From NCBI GenBank assembly GCA_019055375.1, contig JAHQIW010000270.1, forward strand, positions 124,001-188,000: 64,000 bases of DNA, written 5' to 3'. A program made the position numbers and the translations under genes. Source of the DNA: Parelaphostrongylus tenuis. Its lineage: Eukaryota; Nematoda; Chromadorea; Rhabditida; Metastrongylidae. Under the pieces are notes generated by a model, which was not told the DNA's origin, made no database searches, and was given only the letters and a program-made list of their open reading frames with translations. This document shows, piece by piece, positions 47,606 to 57,435 of this stretch; position 1 is the first letter of the stretch; each line of letters begins with the position of its first letter.

Positions 47606-47726
47606 AAGATTTGCATTTAACACCTCGTGCCCCTCTTAAAAAGAAAGAAAAAAATGAAAATCTTCATTTAGCCGCTTTATTAGAGAAGTGATATGATGTT
47701 ATGATTATATATGAGATAATATTATT

Positions 47727-48026
47727 GATGAGCGCATGTGGCGCAGTGGTTAGAGGTGCTCTGCGTCGCACACGAGGTCAATGGTTCGATCTCGCGCTTA
47801 TGGCTCCCCAAGCCATCCATCCCTCCGGGGTCGGTAAATTGGTACCAGACAGATCTCAGACTTGTTTGGGAGGATAAGCAGCACTGACTCGGTTCAGCGG
47901 GAGGCCATCGCGAGTCGTTGTAAAGGCCAGATATGCATTCAATCACCTCAAACGAAGGTAAAAATTGAAGTCGAATGCATGGCGCATCCCTCAGGGATTG
48001 ATCAACACCGAGAGCTTTATCCTTTT
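47727..48026 (+). mobile_element. SINE-A, near full length
   Basis: Starts GATGAGCGCATGTGGCGCAG, B-box GGTTCGATCTCGCGC at about 47782, body as in 15049-15349, end GAGAGCTTTATCC. Very similar to the copies at 15 and 36 kb, so relatively young. I see no clean target duplication. Confidence 0.88.
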
Positions 48027-48031
48027 TAATA

Positions 48032-48218
48032 TGAGTGACATGCAAAACTTTGAATCCCGAGTGAGAGATTACACCGTACCACACCTTTTCCAGGCTGAGT
48101 GCTTACCGTTGCACTATAGCGGCTTTTTTTCTGCTGTCTTTCTTTTTCTGCGATACAAGGGAAGGGTGAGACATGGGTTCAACTCCCGCTCGAGGTTAAA
48201 AGTTTTGCATATCACTCA
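48032..48218. repeat. Head-to-head inverted tRNA-SINE pair
   Basis: Outer ends TGAGTGACATGCAAAACTT (48032-48050) and AAGTTTTGCATATCACTCA (48200-48218) are reverse complements with one mismatch. The left half on the minus strand has a tRNA-like head (TAGTGCAACGGTAAGCACTC) and B-box region GGGATTCAAAG. The right half on the plus strand has GGGTTCAACTCCCGC. Same design as 25515-25645. Confidence 0.65.
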
Positions 48219-48700
48219 GTATTGCGGGATATATAGTTTAATATCATATCTTTAATATGTGACTTGCACAGAGTCGGTATCTCTTCTCCTTGCTAACGAC
48301 ATGGTTCGCCCTTCTTAGAGCCGCTGACTACGTATATAGGGAAGATTACCTACGTGATCCCAAATTACGAATGGTCTTTACTTGATCGTATGGTTGGCTG
48401 CTGATTAAGCCGGTCCCTTTGTTCCCTATACCCAAGCTCAACTTAGCCAGAGCTTCCTTAAGGTCGTCACTACATCAGGCACTCGCCGGCTATTGATAGT
48501 TACCCAGACGGTGATCATTACTGGTGCTGTTTACTTTCAGCTAAGTATCGAAAAGTTGGATTGTTCTTCGCTTGAATAAGCCTGCTAGGGTTGAATTCTC
48601 GCTGAGAATCGCAGTTGGACATTCAAGAACACCTCCCAACCACGATGAGGTGGTAAACCATTTGGAGGAGAACCACATGGAGAATAAAAACGAATTTAAT
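48219..48700. other. No gene seen
   Basis: Short frames only. A minus frame 49014-48541 (157 residues) crosses this and the next repeat. It is made largely of repeat sequence and shows no domain. Confidence 0.4.
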
Positions 48701-48739
48701 ATTTTAATGCATAGCGTGTGATGACAAACCGGTGACTCT

Positions 48740-48880
48740 ATATAAACATTCTGGTGCTTTGAGGAAGGTGAGGTGAAATTGCTGAAACGATAGCCATCGT
48801 TTTTGTGGAGAGGAAACCAGTCTTGTGCAAGTTTTGAATGAATAACAGGACAGTTCGTGAGATATCCTACACGAATCATC
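48740..48880 (+). repeat. Relative of the 311-727 foldback family
   Basis: 'cttgtgcaagttttgaat', 'aggacagttcgtgaga' and the hammerhead-like 'gctgaaacgatagcc' line up, in the same order, with the minus strand of 330-435. Only one arm is present. Confidence 0.5.
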
Positions 48881-48960
48881 ACTTTACTATATTTCAAAGC
48901 AGTGACATGATGTTGTAACAGTACAGATAAGACTGTTAAGCGATGTACAAGATACTTGAT

Positions 48961-49027
48961 CCTGGACGCGAGTAAAACCTGCGTGCCATTTACACCGGGA
49001 TGGTGTGCTACCATTACACCATCGAGA
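48961..49027 (-). repeat. tRNA-like SINE head
   Basis: Minus strand: CTCGATGGTGTAATGGTAGC (A-box) and CAGGTTTTACTCGCG (B-box). The acceptor stem does not pair convincingly, so it is a SINE head and not a tRNA gene. Confidence 0.5.
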
Positions 49028-49159
49028 CTACTGTTTTGCTATCACTCTATCTTCGACATGTCCTATTGTAGTTGTTAGCAACCAACCTTTAACGGGTTCA
49101 GTGTCGTGGAAGTACATAGCAGTTGGACTCAGATGGAAGAGCAATACCAATTTGGTGGT

Positions 49160-49252
49160 CACGGTGATGTAGTGGTACCACGGCCTCCTCTATATGAGTA
49201 GAACATGGAAGCGAAATCCTAGTAGATTCGAATATTTTGCATGTCACTCAAC
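49160..49252 (+). mobile_element. tRNA-derived SINE copy
   Basis: A-box ACGGTGATGTAGTGGTACC, B-box TAGATTCGAATATT, and the 3' end TTTTGCATGTCACTCAACAG, as in the 48032-48218 pair. Confidence 0.6.
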
Positions 49253-49989
49253 AGTCTTAGGTGTTAGTGTATAAGTTTCTATCCTCGATAACGAGGTTCA
49301 GTGAGAGTCGGTCGTTTAATTTGTTGTTGTGAAGTAATTGTTTCTCCTACTGGGTCTTCCGGAAAGTCGATGACCCTTGTCAGTGCTACCGCTTGAGTCA
49401 TTCAATTACTCTCGTAATATATACTCGTGTTAATTTTCTTCATTTACTCATAATAAGACAAGATTTTGCTTTGTTTTTTTTAACAATTTCCCGATTTTCC
49501 CAGTGAAATTTATGATTTCATGGTCTTGTCAACCTTCGGAGCGGTCTCGCATGAAAATATCGGGCGTCTGTATGGAAATTTCCAGGATAGCTACTACTTT
49601 TTCTTGTCATGGAGTTATGCCGTGATCAAACGCTTCTCAAATTGATCAATCAGAGAAAGCGTAGGTTTTCTCGCTGATTTCTATCGTGGCCTTTTTTAAT
49701 CTTTTGACTATTCATTGACAGATTTCGCGTGCTACTTAGCGTTGCTGGCACCACATCTGTCAATGTTTAGAGCCTTTTGTTCCATGTTTGTGCTCAATAT
49801 GTAATGAAAAGAACATGTATATACATTTTGCACGAAGAAATTATGAGTGCCATTTGCATGCGAGGGTGGAAAATACTCGTATAGATCTAGCAGCATATGT
49901 AAATGGAAATCGATCCTTGCCATTCAAGAAAACGTACATGGCTAGAGACGTCGAAACATTAAAGCTAAAAGTATGAAGCCTTTGCCACT
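49253..49989. other. No gene seen
   Basis: AT-rich with short frames on both strands; nothing recognisable. Confidence 0.4.
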
Positions 49990-50257
49990 GATCGGGCTCT
50001 CAGGAACCCGTCATGCATTCGACTTCATCAAGCATCGTCAGAGGTGACTGAATGCGAATATTGCCTTTACAATAACTTGCGATGGTGTATCGATGAACCA
50101 AGCAAATGCTGCTATTCTCCAAGAGAGAAGTCTGGTACCAGTTCATTGACCCCTGAAGAGATGGAAGGTATGGTGAACTATAAGCACAGCTCGAGCTATC
50201 GACCATGCGCGTGTCGCCAGGTATCCTCTAAAACCACTGCGCCGCACGTGCCGTCTT
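49990..50257 (-). mobile_element. SINE-A copy, diverged
   Basis: The minus strand carries the head (GGCGCAGTGGTTTTAGAGG), the TGGTACCAGAC body block and the 3' region with GCATGACGGGTTCC. About as diverged as 26594. Confidence 0.75.
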
Positions 50258-51177
50258 AGCATATTGAGCGTAATGATAGGATTCAGATATAATCTTCCTC
50301 CTCAATAAATTGCCTTATCGAATTTTTCAAATACTCAGATGTTATGGATAACTGAAATGTTTCCGTGGGCCTAATGTTTATTCCATACTGAAGTAAAGGC
50401 TGGGCATTCCTCAGGAAACCGAGAACGGTTTTTACTCTTCTTTTCGACAGTGGAAGCCATGTAAAAACGCACTTTTCGATAATGTAATCTTGTCGTCGAT
50501 TTAAACATGTTGAATTCGAGAAGGCGTCCATTTACTTGTTTGTTTTTCACTTTGTTTCTCTTTAGAACAAAGCTTATTACAAACATGTGGCGATCGTATT
50601 TGAGGAAAACTAATGTTTGTGTCTCATGCGTGGGTCACTTTGAAACAAGGAATAGAAAAGTGCCTTAAGGAACTGAAAACGGTTCTGTACTTCGTTCAAC
50701 AAATGTAATAGCCAGTCGCAGAGAGTTGAACACGCTGCATCCAAGAAGGTTGCAAACTTTTCACAAAAGTCAGAATCACATGCGACAAATACGTGGACTG
50801 CTAGACCTCGACTGTTACCTTTTTCTCAAGCAGGAGCACTTACTGAGTTGAGGGCTTGACAAAATCACAAAATCTATGAACCTTGAAGTGTTCAGGTGGA
50901 TTAACCCATGAAGGATGCGCCGCTGACCTGCGTAAGTTAAGCATTCTAGCTGAATTCAATGTATATCTAGCTTATACATTTACTACAGGTGGACTGCAGG
51001 TGCAATAAGACGGTACTGTCATTTTCTCAGGCACTATTCTAGTGCCAATTTGCCTACTCAGGAAGACTTTAAGGGCGCTGAGTGAGCCTGCCGCACGGGA
51101 ATAAACATTTGGATAATTCTGTGTGTAGTGTAGAATACTTCACGATTCACATCCATATGACACTACCGAACCTCAAA
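50258..51177. other. No gene seen
   Basis: Short frames, the longest on the minus strand at 50371-50586. I recognise no domain or repeat. Confidence 0.4.
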
Positions 51178-52508
51178 GGAGATTTCCGATACCGTATTTG
51201 TAATCCACATTTGGTTTAATTTTGTTTATTTCAAATTTTTGCCTTTCAAAATACAAGCTTAGACGAGAGGAATTATGAACAATTTATGTATTTCAGGAAT
51301 TTTATGGGTTTAGAAGAGGAACTTATTTAAACAAATATGGATATATTGTAATGACTTTTATCGTATTTGATTAGCTTTATTGTGGCATATACTTTCATCT
51401 AAAGTAAATTCAAAGTACTTTTTGGTAACGTATGACTTGTAAGTGGTTCGCATCGTCCATAAAGATAGGGGAATTAAGCGCTAAGCAAAAGGACCATGTG
51501 CTTCTTTGAGACCCAGGTGGACACTCAATGATTATTCTTTAAACTCCAGAGCTGGCCGCGATGTGGCATGAGGGAACTTCTGGCAAAAAAAAAACATTAA
51601 TCCTTTTACTATGGCGGCTGTTTTGACTGAAAGGTGATGCAGACAGCTACGAGAGCGACTTGTGGCGTTCGCTTCAAAAATATCGTTATCGTCGGTAAAA
51701 GACAGGTTTATTTCTAACCTAAATTGACTAAATAAGCGCCACACTTTCAATCGGGGGACAGGGGAGAGGGATCGCATCAATCTTCGTAAGCCCTTTGAAA
51801 TCGCGGATGCGCGTGTAATGTCTTCTCTACACGCCATCGCGAAAGGGTAAGTATCGTTCTTATCCAAAATAATACCTTCACAACTTTGTTGGCACGGAAG
51901 TAGAGCGAGCGTGGCGTTACCATTGTATCCATAATCTGCACAATAATCGTTTTAAAATCCCTCATGTGTGGTATTTTTGAGTGGCCGACTTTACTACTTT
52001 CTTTTTGGTGGCAGTAGGCCTTATGGAAGGAACCGTCTGATAAGCTGTTTCATGTCAACTGGTATTTGTAAGACGTGAATTCCAAAGGGCTCGTTTGACG
52101 CAGTGGTTAGAGGTGCCCTGCGACGCCATGCATAGGCAGTGGTTTGATCCCACGCCCAAAGCTCACAAGGCCCTGCATCTTTCCGGGGTCTGGGAATTGG
52201 TACCAGACTTGTTTGGGAGGTCACAACACTAACTTGATACATTGGTCGACCATCGTGAGCCACTGTGAAGATCAGATATGCATTCAGTAACTCCAAACGA
52301 TGTATGATGAAGAATGCATGACGAGTCCTCACGGATTGATCAGAGCCGAAAACTTTTGAAACTTTCAACTTTTCTGAAGTCATATCTCAGCGAACGTCTG
52401 AAATGAGGATGTTACCGATTTGGAAAAAATTGCACTGGAAGACAAAAATTTTATAGGAGAGGAGAAACCAATGAAAATGGAATGCATGGAGGTCAATGCG
52501 CGTCGCTG
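51178..52508. repeat. Segmental duplication, part 1 partner of 25680-27012
   Basis: Collinear with 25680-27012, including the SINE-A. The minus frames 51965-51777 and 51867-51532 match the unidentified frame at 26471-26036 (QIMDTMV, KGLRRLMRSLS, RPALEFKE). At 52508 homology stops and polo-like kinase remnants begin shortly after; the second part of the block resumes at about 56810. Confidence 0.85.
52086..52360 (+). mobile_element. SINE-A copy, older
   Basis: Duplicate of 26594-26870, somewhat better preserved at the head (TTTGACGCAGTGGTTAGAGG, GTTTGATCCCACGCC). Confidence 0.8.
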
Positions 52509-52579
52509 TGAATGTGTCTACTTTTCAGATGTTGAGCCGTTCGATGTTCCTTAACAGGTGGATATTTATCTAGTAGATT

Positions 52580-53420
52580 CTGTCAGCTGTCAGATATCTT
52601 CTCGAAAGAAATATTGTTTTAGCAGAGGTCTCAAGCTGGGGAAACGTTTTGACAGGTAGATTACTTGCTATGACTTTCCTTAATTTCCACAATATAATCA
52701 CTTGCGAGCAATGTTTCCATTTCAGGATCTGATGGACATGTGAAATTATCAGATCCTGCCCTTGCTATTCTTATGCAGGTTTTGAATCCACTGACTGTCA
52801 GTGGAACACCAAATTATCTTGCTCCGGAAGTAAGTCACTGAATGACTTCGCTTGGACCAATTCCTCCAGTTTTCCGCTGTCTGTAATTTTTTGATTTTTA
52901 TAGAACGTGGTCATTCGGAATTCAGTGAAGTGTGGTCAATTGGTTGTATGGTGTATTGCATGCTAACTGGAAAGCCCCCATTTAAGTCGGGCTTTTAGAA
53001 GAGAACTCGAGAATCCAAAATGGTCAATACACGTCCCCAACGTCGACCAAAATCTCTCCTGAAGCAAGGAATCTCATCAAAGGTTCGTATGTTGGCATTT
53101 CTATTCCTCCTACTCAAGGCGTAGACATAAGTCTTAGAGAAATCGACGATCTTCTTGATTTCAAGCACTTTAGGCAAAGAACGAGCATAGTAGATCTCAT
53201 CGCTCAGATAGATTACATAGAGTTTATTTTTAGGTGTTCGATATACTCAGTCAGTTTTCGACCAACCACCTGACAACTGCAAGAGGTTTTTTTAGCTGGA
53301 CTTTGCCGATGGAAAGCCGGATTCCTCCTCAGCTTGGATGGTTTTGTTAAGAGAATGAGTTGATCCTCGAACCCTCGCTGTACTTTGCAGACCGACACCC
53401 AGGAACACCTCTGTGCCACG
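52580..53420 (+). pseudogene. Polo-like kinase pseudogene, catalytic domain C-lobe
   Basis: Exon-like segments: to 52655, YLLERNIV then (shifted) GLKLGK, for YLHxxNIvHRDLKLGN; 52726-52829, DGHVKLSDPALAIL and VSGTPNYLAPE, for the DFG-to-APE segment; 52904-53082, RGHSEFSEVWSIGCMVYCML, TGKPPFKS, then in another frame QNGQYTSPTSTKISPEARNL IK; and from 53391, TDTQEH. All fit polo-like kinases (CGTPNYIAPEV, WSIGCxxY, GKPPF, ISxEAxxLI). The HRD motif is lost, DFG reads DPA, and a TAG follows PPFKSGF. GT-AG borders are kept at 52656, 52725, 52830, 52903 and 53083, so this was a spliced gene and not a retrocopy. It lies between the two halves of the duplicated block. Confidence 0.8.
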
Positions 53421-53970
53421 ATATTTTGATAAAACATCTGAAAGAAATATGATCATTGATCTGAAGTCGAATATCTGATGCTATGCATGTTTTGCGCTAT
53501 TTGCTCAATAAATGCATACTTGCTTTCATTGATAACTGTTTGGCCATTCAGAACTAAAAGTCTGAAAGAGTTGTCAAGACAAGATGTGAATGGCAATATT
53601 TTCCACAGCGTACATCCACATCGACCTCGTTCAACCATAGATCTTGCTTCACCAGGCGGCAATAAGGTCCGTGAAATTGTCATTAATGAACATTTTACTG
53701 CTTCTCTTAGCTTTTAAAATTTTTGTGACAATCAATTCATTCGTTCATTTGGTAGCTTCTGTCTACTTTCGGTCTCATCGTGAGTGAATAATGAGTACCC
53801 ACTATTCTGGGTTTGGTTCTGAACCTGATATGTCACGCCGGTCAATATTAGCAGCTATAATAAACGCTTATCTAAAGGATATCGGTGCACTTCTTGATTA
53901 GTAAACGTCCGGTATTTGCTGTCTCACAGAAGCACAAGAACGGTGTCTCATCCATCCATCGTCTTTCCAG

Positions 53971-54122
53971 GTGGAATCAGTAATTTCTCTCTAAAACCAT
54001 GTTCACTGCCACTTTGGTTTACCACAAAATAGGTTGACTACACAAATCGACGTGGACTTGGGTGTCAATTCAGTGATGGGTCGATTTTGGTGAAGTTCAA
54101 TGAAGGGCTCTGTCTAAGTTGA
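53971..54122 (+). pseudogene. Polo-like kinase pseudogene, polo-box 1 exon
   Basis: The frame reads CSLPLWFTTK, stop, VDYTNRRGLGCQFSDGSILV, KFNEG. Polo boxes begin PLxWVxKWVDYSxxYGLGYQLxDxxVGVLFND, so the TAG at about 54030 replaces the conserved Trp codon (TGG). A stop also follows at 54119. The phosphopeptide-binding second polo box is not found downstream. This locates the 3' half of the same dead kinase gene. Confidence 0.75.
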
Positions 54123-54129
54123 CCGTGAG

Positions 54130-56796
54130 TTTTTGTTTCTCACAATCTTCATCATAAGCAGAATTTATCCTAGTTTGACAATCAGAACTGGCTTTTTTTT
54201 TTACAATTCACTTTTTGATGGTTTTGACATTCGAGCACCTCCCTATGACCTAGCAGGCGCCTTTAGAGAAAAGAGTATTGTAATAGTGGCATAGATTTCT
54301 TGACTCTATCGAGACCAGGTGTGCATTCTATTGTACATTGACCTTTTCGTAGTTTTCTCTTCAAACACACACACTCTTCATGAGGCTGATAGTAGTCATT
54401 TGATGGCTGAAAAAATTGCGATTCTAACGGTGGACTTGGTTTCTAGAAAGATTTTTTGACGCGCTGTGGCAACGAAGAGAAAATTATGTTTTGCTTTCGG
54501 AGTGTGAAGTTTGTTAGCATTCGTGTTTGCTTGGCTTTTTCAAGAGACAGAGTTTTTTCATTACAGTTTTAGTTGCCATTCGGTAGCTTGGGCGACGGCG
54601 ATTCTAGCGATGTGCTTGGTTTCTAGAAAAGAACATTTCATTGAGCTGTAGCAACGACGATGAGAGAAGTACCTTACACACTCAACACGCATTTTTTGTC
54701 GGCTAAGATCCATGTTTGAACAAATTTTCCAAAACTGAAACTCAGTTTCAGTTTCGAAAATAATATCGTGGAATGTTTTAAGAGCGAAAAAAAGATTGCG
54801 GTTCCCATTCAAAGTAGTTAGCCCGCAGTTTTAACTTCAAAAGTAGTTTATTTGATGATATAAAAAAGAATTGAAAAGGTTATATCTACAGGAAGACAAA
54901 AGAAGGTTCCTTTCATGATTACGGGAAACTTTAAAAGCTTTCCGAAATGGAGAAAAAGTACCTTAATAAATAACGAAACGCGCCCATTCGGGTGGCAGTT
55001 GGAATCGCTGTGCGTAGGGCGATCTTACAGAGCTCGATTTTCGCTGTCTGTATGAAAAATTCTTTCTCCAGGAGATTTTCAAACTTCTTTCTCGATTTTT
55101 TGATACGCTTGATGCACCATGATTTGGAATAAACAGGATTTGTACTCTTAAATGGCATTCAAATGTTTGGTAAAAAGCTATCCACAGGCAGGCTTTTTTC
55201 CGAGAGAACAAAACAAACCGAGTCTGAATAACAATCTCATTTTCGCTGCTACAACCCATTAGGACGACTTTTTTACGCCAAGAAAGTACTGGATGTGCCA
55301 AAATCAAAGTCTTTGAACAGTTCGTGAAAGTTTGGGAACAAAGATTTTTTCAGCAAAAAAAAAAAAAAAAAAACTCGGTCTCGAGAGGATTAAGAAAGGA
55401 TGAATATTTCTTTTCCTTTGACGCGTAGTGCTAGGAAAAAAGGCCGACTTTTCTTTGATCTCGTCAATATCAATCATTAGCAGTTTGTTTTTGATCTAGC
55501 CAATACAAGATTGATCAATGAGATTGATTCGGCTGATGTTTCAACGTTTTCTTCCTCTTCAAAGTCAATGATTAGAGTCGAATCTCCACAAAAGATCGTC
55601 CTCGTTGTGAAACTTCGCCTTCGTTGTCGTTTGAGTCGCACATTCTTTGGTCGCTTAAACGAGGAAAGGATATACACCATCAAGAAGCACGTTTCGGCTC
55701 CTTTCAAAGAAATCCATACATATGTGAAGGCAGCTGCCTGAGTCGGCTATCAGAAAGATGAAGTCTTCTCTATCAGCATTTTACGTATTTCATAAATGAG
55801 GCGAAATTAACTGGCACCAGCCGAAGCAACACGCGAAGTGTTTCATGACATTTGTGGAGGATGAATGCGAAGAAAAGGGTCGAATGCAGGAAGTGTTGAG
55901 ATCCATACAGTATGTGTGATTGCAGGTCACGCAATCAAAAGTTCAATTTTGTATGGCAGAAATAAGTGTAGAACAAATTAACAGCCTTCACAGATTTTTC
56001 GAAAGCTTCAAATTAGCTTCAATAACTTGCCTCCTGAATCTCTTATCATGTTAGTTGAAGACCATTGAATCGGAGTTGTCATCATCAAAGCGACAACTAA
56101 AAACTCTAACTCATCCGTCGCTGTAGTGAGAAGACACTGCACAAGCTTTACAACGGGAGCAGAACTTTCCTGAATGATGTAACGATCTCGAGATAGTGAT
56201 ATGTCAATAGCTCTTGTGTATCGGGTTTGGGTGCTCAAATCTTCTCATATTCGGCTTCTCTATGACATCCGAGTCATACTGTAATCAAAGGATCATACTG
56301 AATGCTGCTTTCTGATTCCAATGGCTATACAATCAGCGAGTTAGTTCTCCAGCTGTGCAGTAAAGAAAACTTATGCTTATCAAGATTTTCTTACAAAGAA
56401 AATCAATTTTGGTGAGAAGATTCTGCAGCATAACAACAAATTGATCATATAAATCATTATTCGCAGGATTCACAGCCAATACTATCTTGCAGGTAATGAT
56501 TGTAATCCAAAGCAGAAATTTGAGAACATGTAGGTCCAAAGGTTTTTTTCCTTTTCTCCTCAAGTCGGAGTCTTCCAATCACTGCATCCTTAGGATGGAA
56601 TTGATGTTCACTTAGTAACTGTCATCTTGTGCCAGGAATTTATTGCCAGCCAACATTTCCTGGTCTTTCGATTATGTACTTTTTGTTGAATCGACGTAAG
56701 CGCACAGTTCGGATATCCATTGAATAAGGTATCTCTAGCTTGCCCTTCTATTTACAATGGTTGAAGAGAAGTCCTTTTCTCTTTTTTTTTCGAGAA
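54130..56796. other. Repeat-bearing stretch, no supported gene
   Basis: Two diverged direct copies of a block (GCGATTCTA…CTTGGTTTCTAGAAA…GGCAACGA) at about 54410-54510 and 54590-54700; reverse family D copies at 54580-54700 and 55230-55330; an A19 run at 55355-55373. A 76-residue frame at 55511-55741 is open on both strands and matches nothing I know. It might hide further kinase 3' exons, but I could not find the second polo box. Confidence 0.4.
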
Positions 56797-57064
56797 AACG
56801 CTCTCGGCATTGATCAGTCCATGAGGAACGTACTTTCATTTGTCTTTATCAGATACCCACTGAGGTGTTTGAATGCATATCTAATCTTTGAAATGTCTCG
56901 TCGTGGCCTATCAATGTATGTAGTCCGTGGTGCTATCCTTTGAAACAACTCTATCACCAATTCGCCAACCCTGGTGGTGTTGAAGGCTTGCTAAGTCTTG
57001 GGCTAGCGATCGTACTGTCGACATGTGTGTCGCAAGGCAGATCTATCCACTGCGCAACACGCAC
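56797..57064 (-). mobile_element. SINE-A copy, diverged
   Basis: Duplicate of 27020-27255, with a more complete 3' end here (GCTCTCGGCATTGATCAGTC on the plus strand). The head near 57064 is degraded. Confidence 0.7.
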
Positions 57065-57435
57065 ATATGTGTGAATTACATATGATGCATGGAATGCTAA
57101 ATTATATGCACACGGATTTCAATCATTCATGTAGTAGAAATCTACTTCAATAACGCCTTGATTGAAGTCAAGTACTTTCTTCCACCAACGTGTCTATCAA
57201 GAACAGTTTATTTTCAGTGAAAACAGTTCTCTCAAATGAAATATCTCTTGGCTTGAATTTTCTTCAGTGTAACATATAAGCGACGTCTTCCAGAGCAAAC
57301 TCGTCAACATTCATTTATGCACAAACTCCATTCTCTTCGCCACATGCCGTTCATCCAGCTATGCTTCAAGACTCTGGCCTAAAACGATCTCACCTTGAGA
57401 TTTCGTTTCTTTTGTCACCCCTTTCGGAGAATATC

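Larger units (their letters stand above)
45440..47640 (+). mobile_element. Penelope-like element 2 (RT plus GIY-YIG), degraded
   Basis: Plus-strand segments in order: SDRGEEFVVILRQ and RHLEDASLYRSSSE (45595-45700), FEVRPIISCVDGPTDRIAWF (45880), PAHLTNTQMFLDRL (45980), ECVNCSIFRWSEKYFEQTRG, LATGQR, YCRYIDDCLVIRSTQREL (46340; YIDD intact), then QIHLNDKGYITKKYRKPNNK (46490) and the GIY-YIG domain at 46960-47340. The order RT then C-terminal GIY-YIG is that of canonical Penelope-like elements. Stops and shifts separate the pieces. The 3' end carries a hammerhead-like motif near 47580. Such elements insert by target-primed reverse transcription and could supply enzyme for the ribozyme element in this window. 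Confidence 0.85.

Noticed and set aside
47731..47800. Possible tRNA genes at SINE heads
   Set aside because: A- and B-boxes are present, but the acceptor and anticodon stems do not form a full cloverleaf and the sequence continues into SINE bodies in many copies.
48541..49014. 157-residue minus-strand frame
   Set aside because: Crosses a foldback-family repeat and a tRNA-like SINE head; the encoded sequence has no domain.
55511..55741. 76-residue frame downstream of the kinase remnant
   Set aside because: Open on both strands, no match to the second polo box or another family; not supported as an exon.
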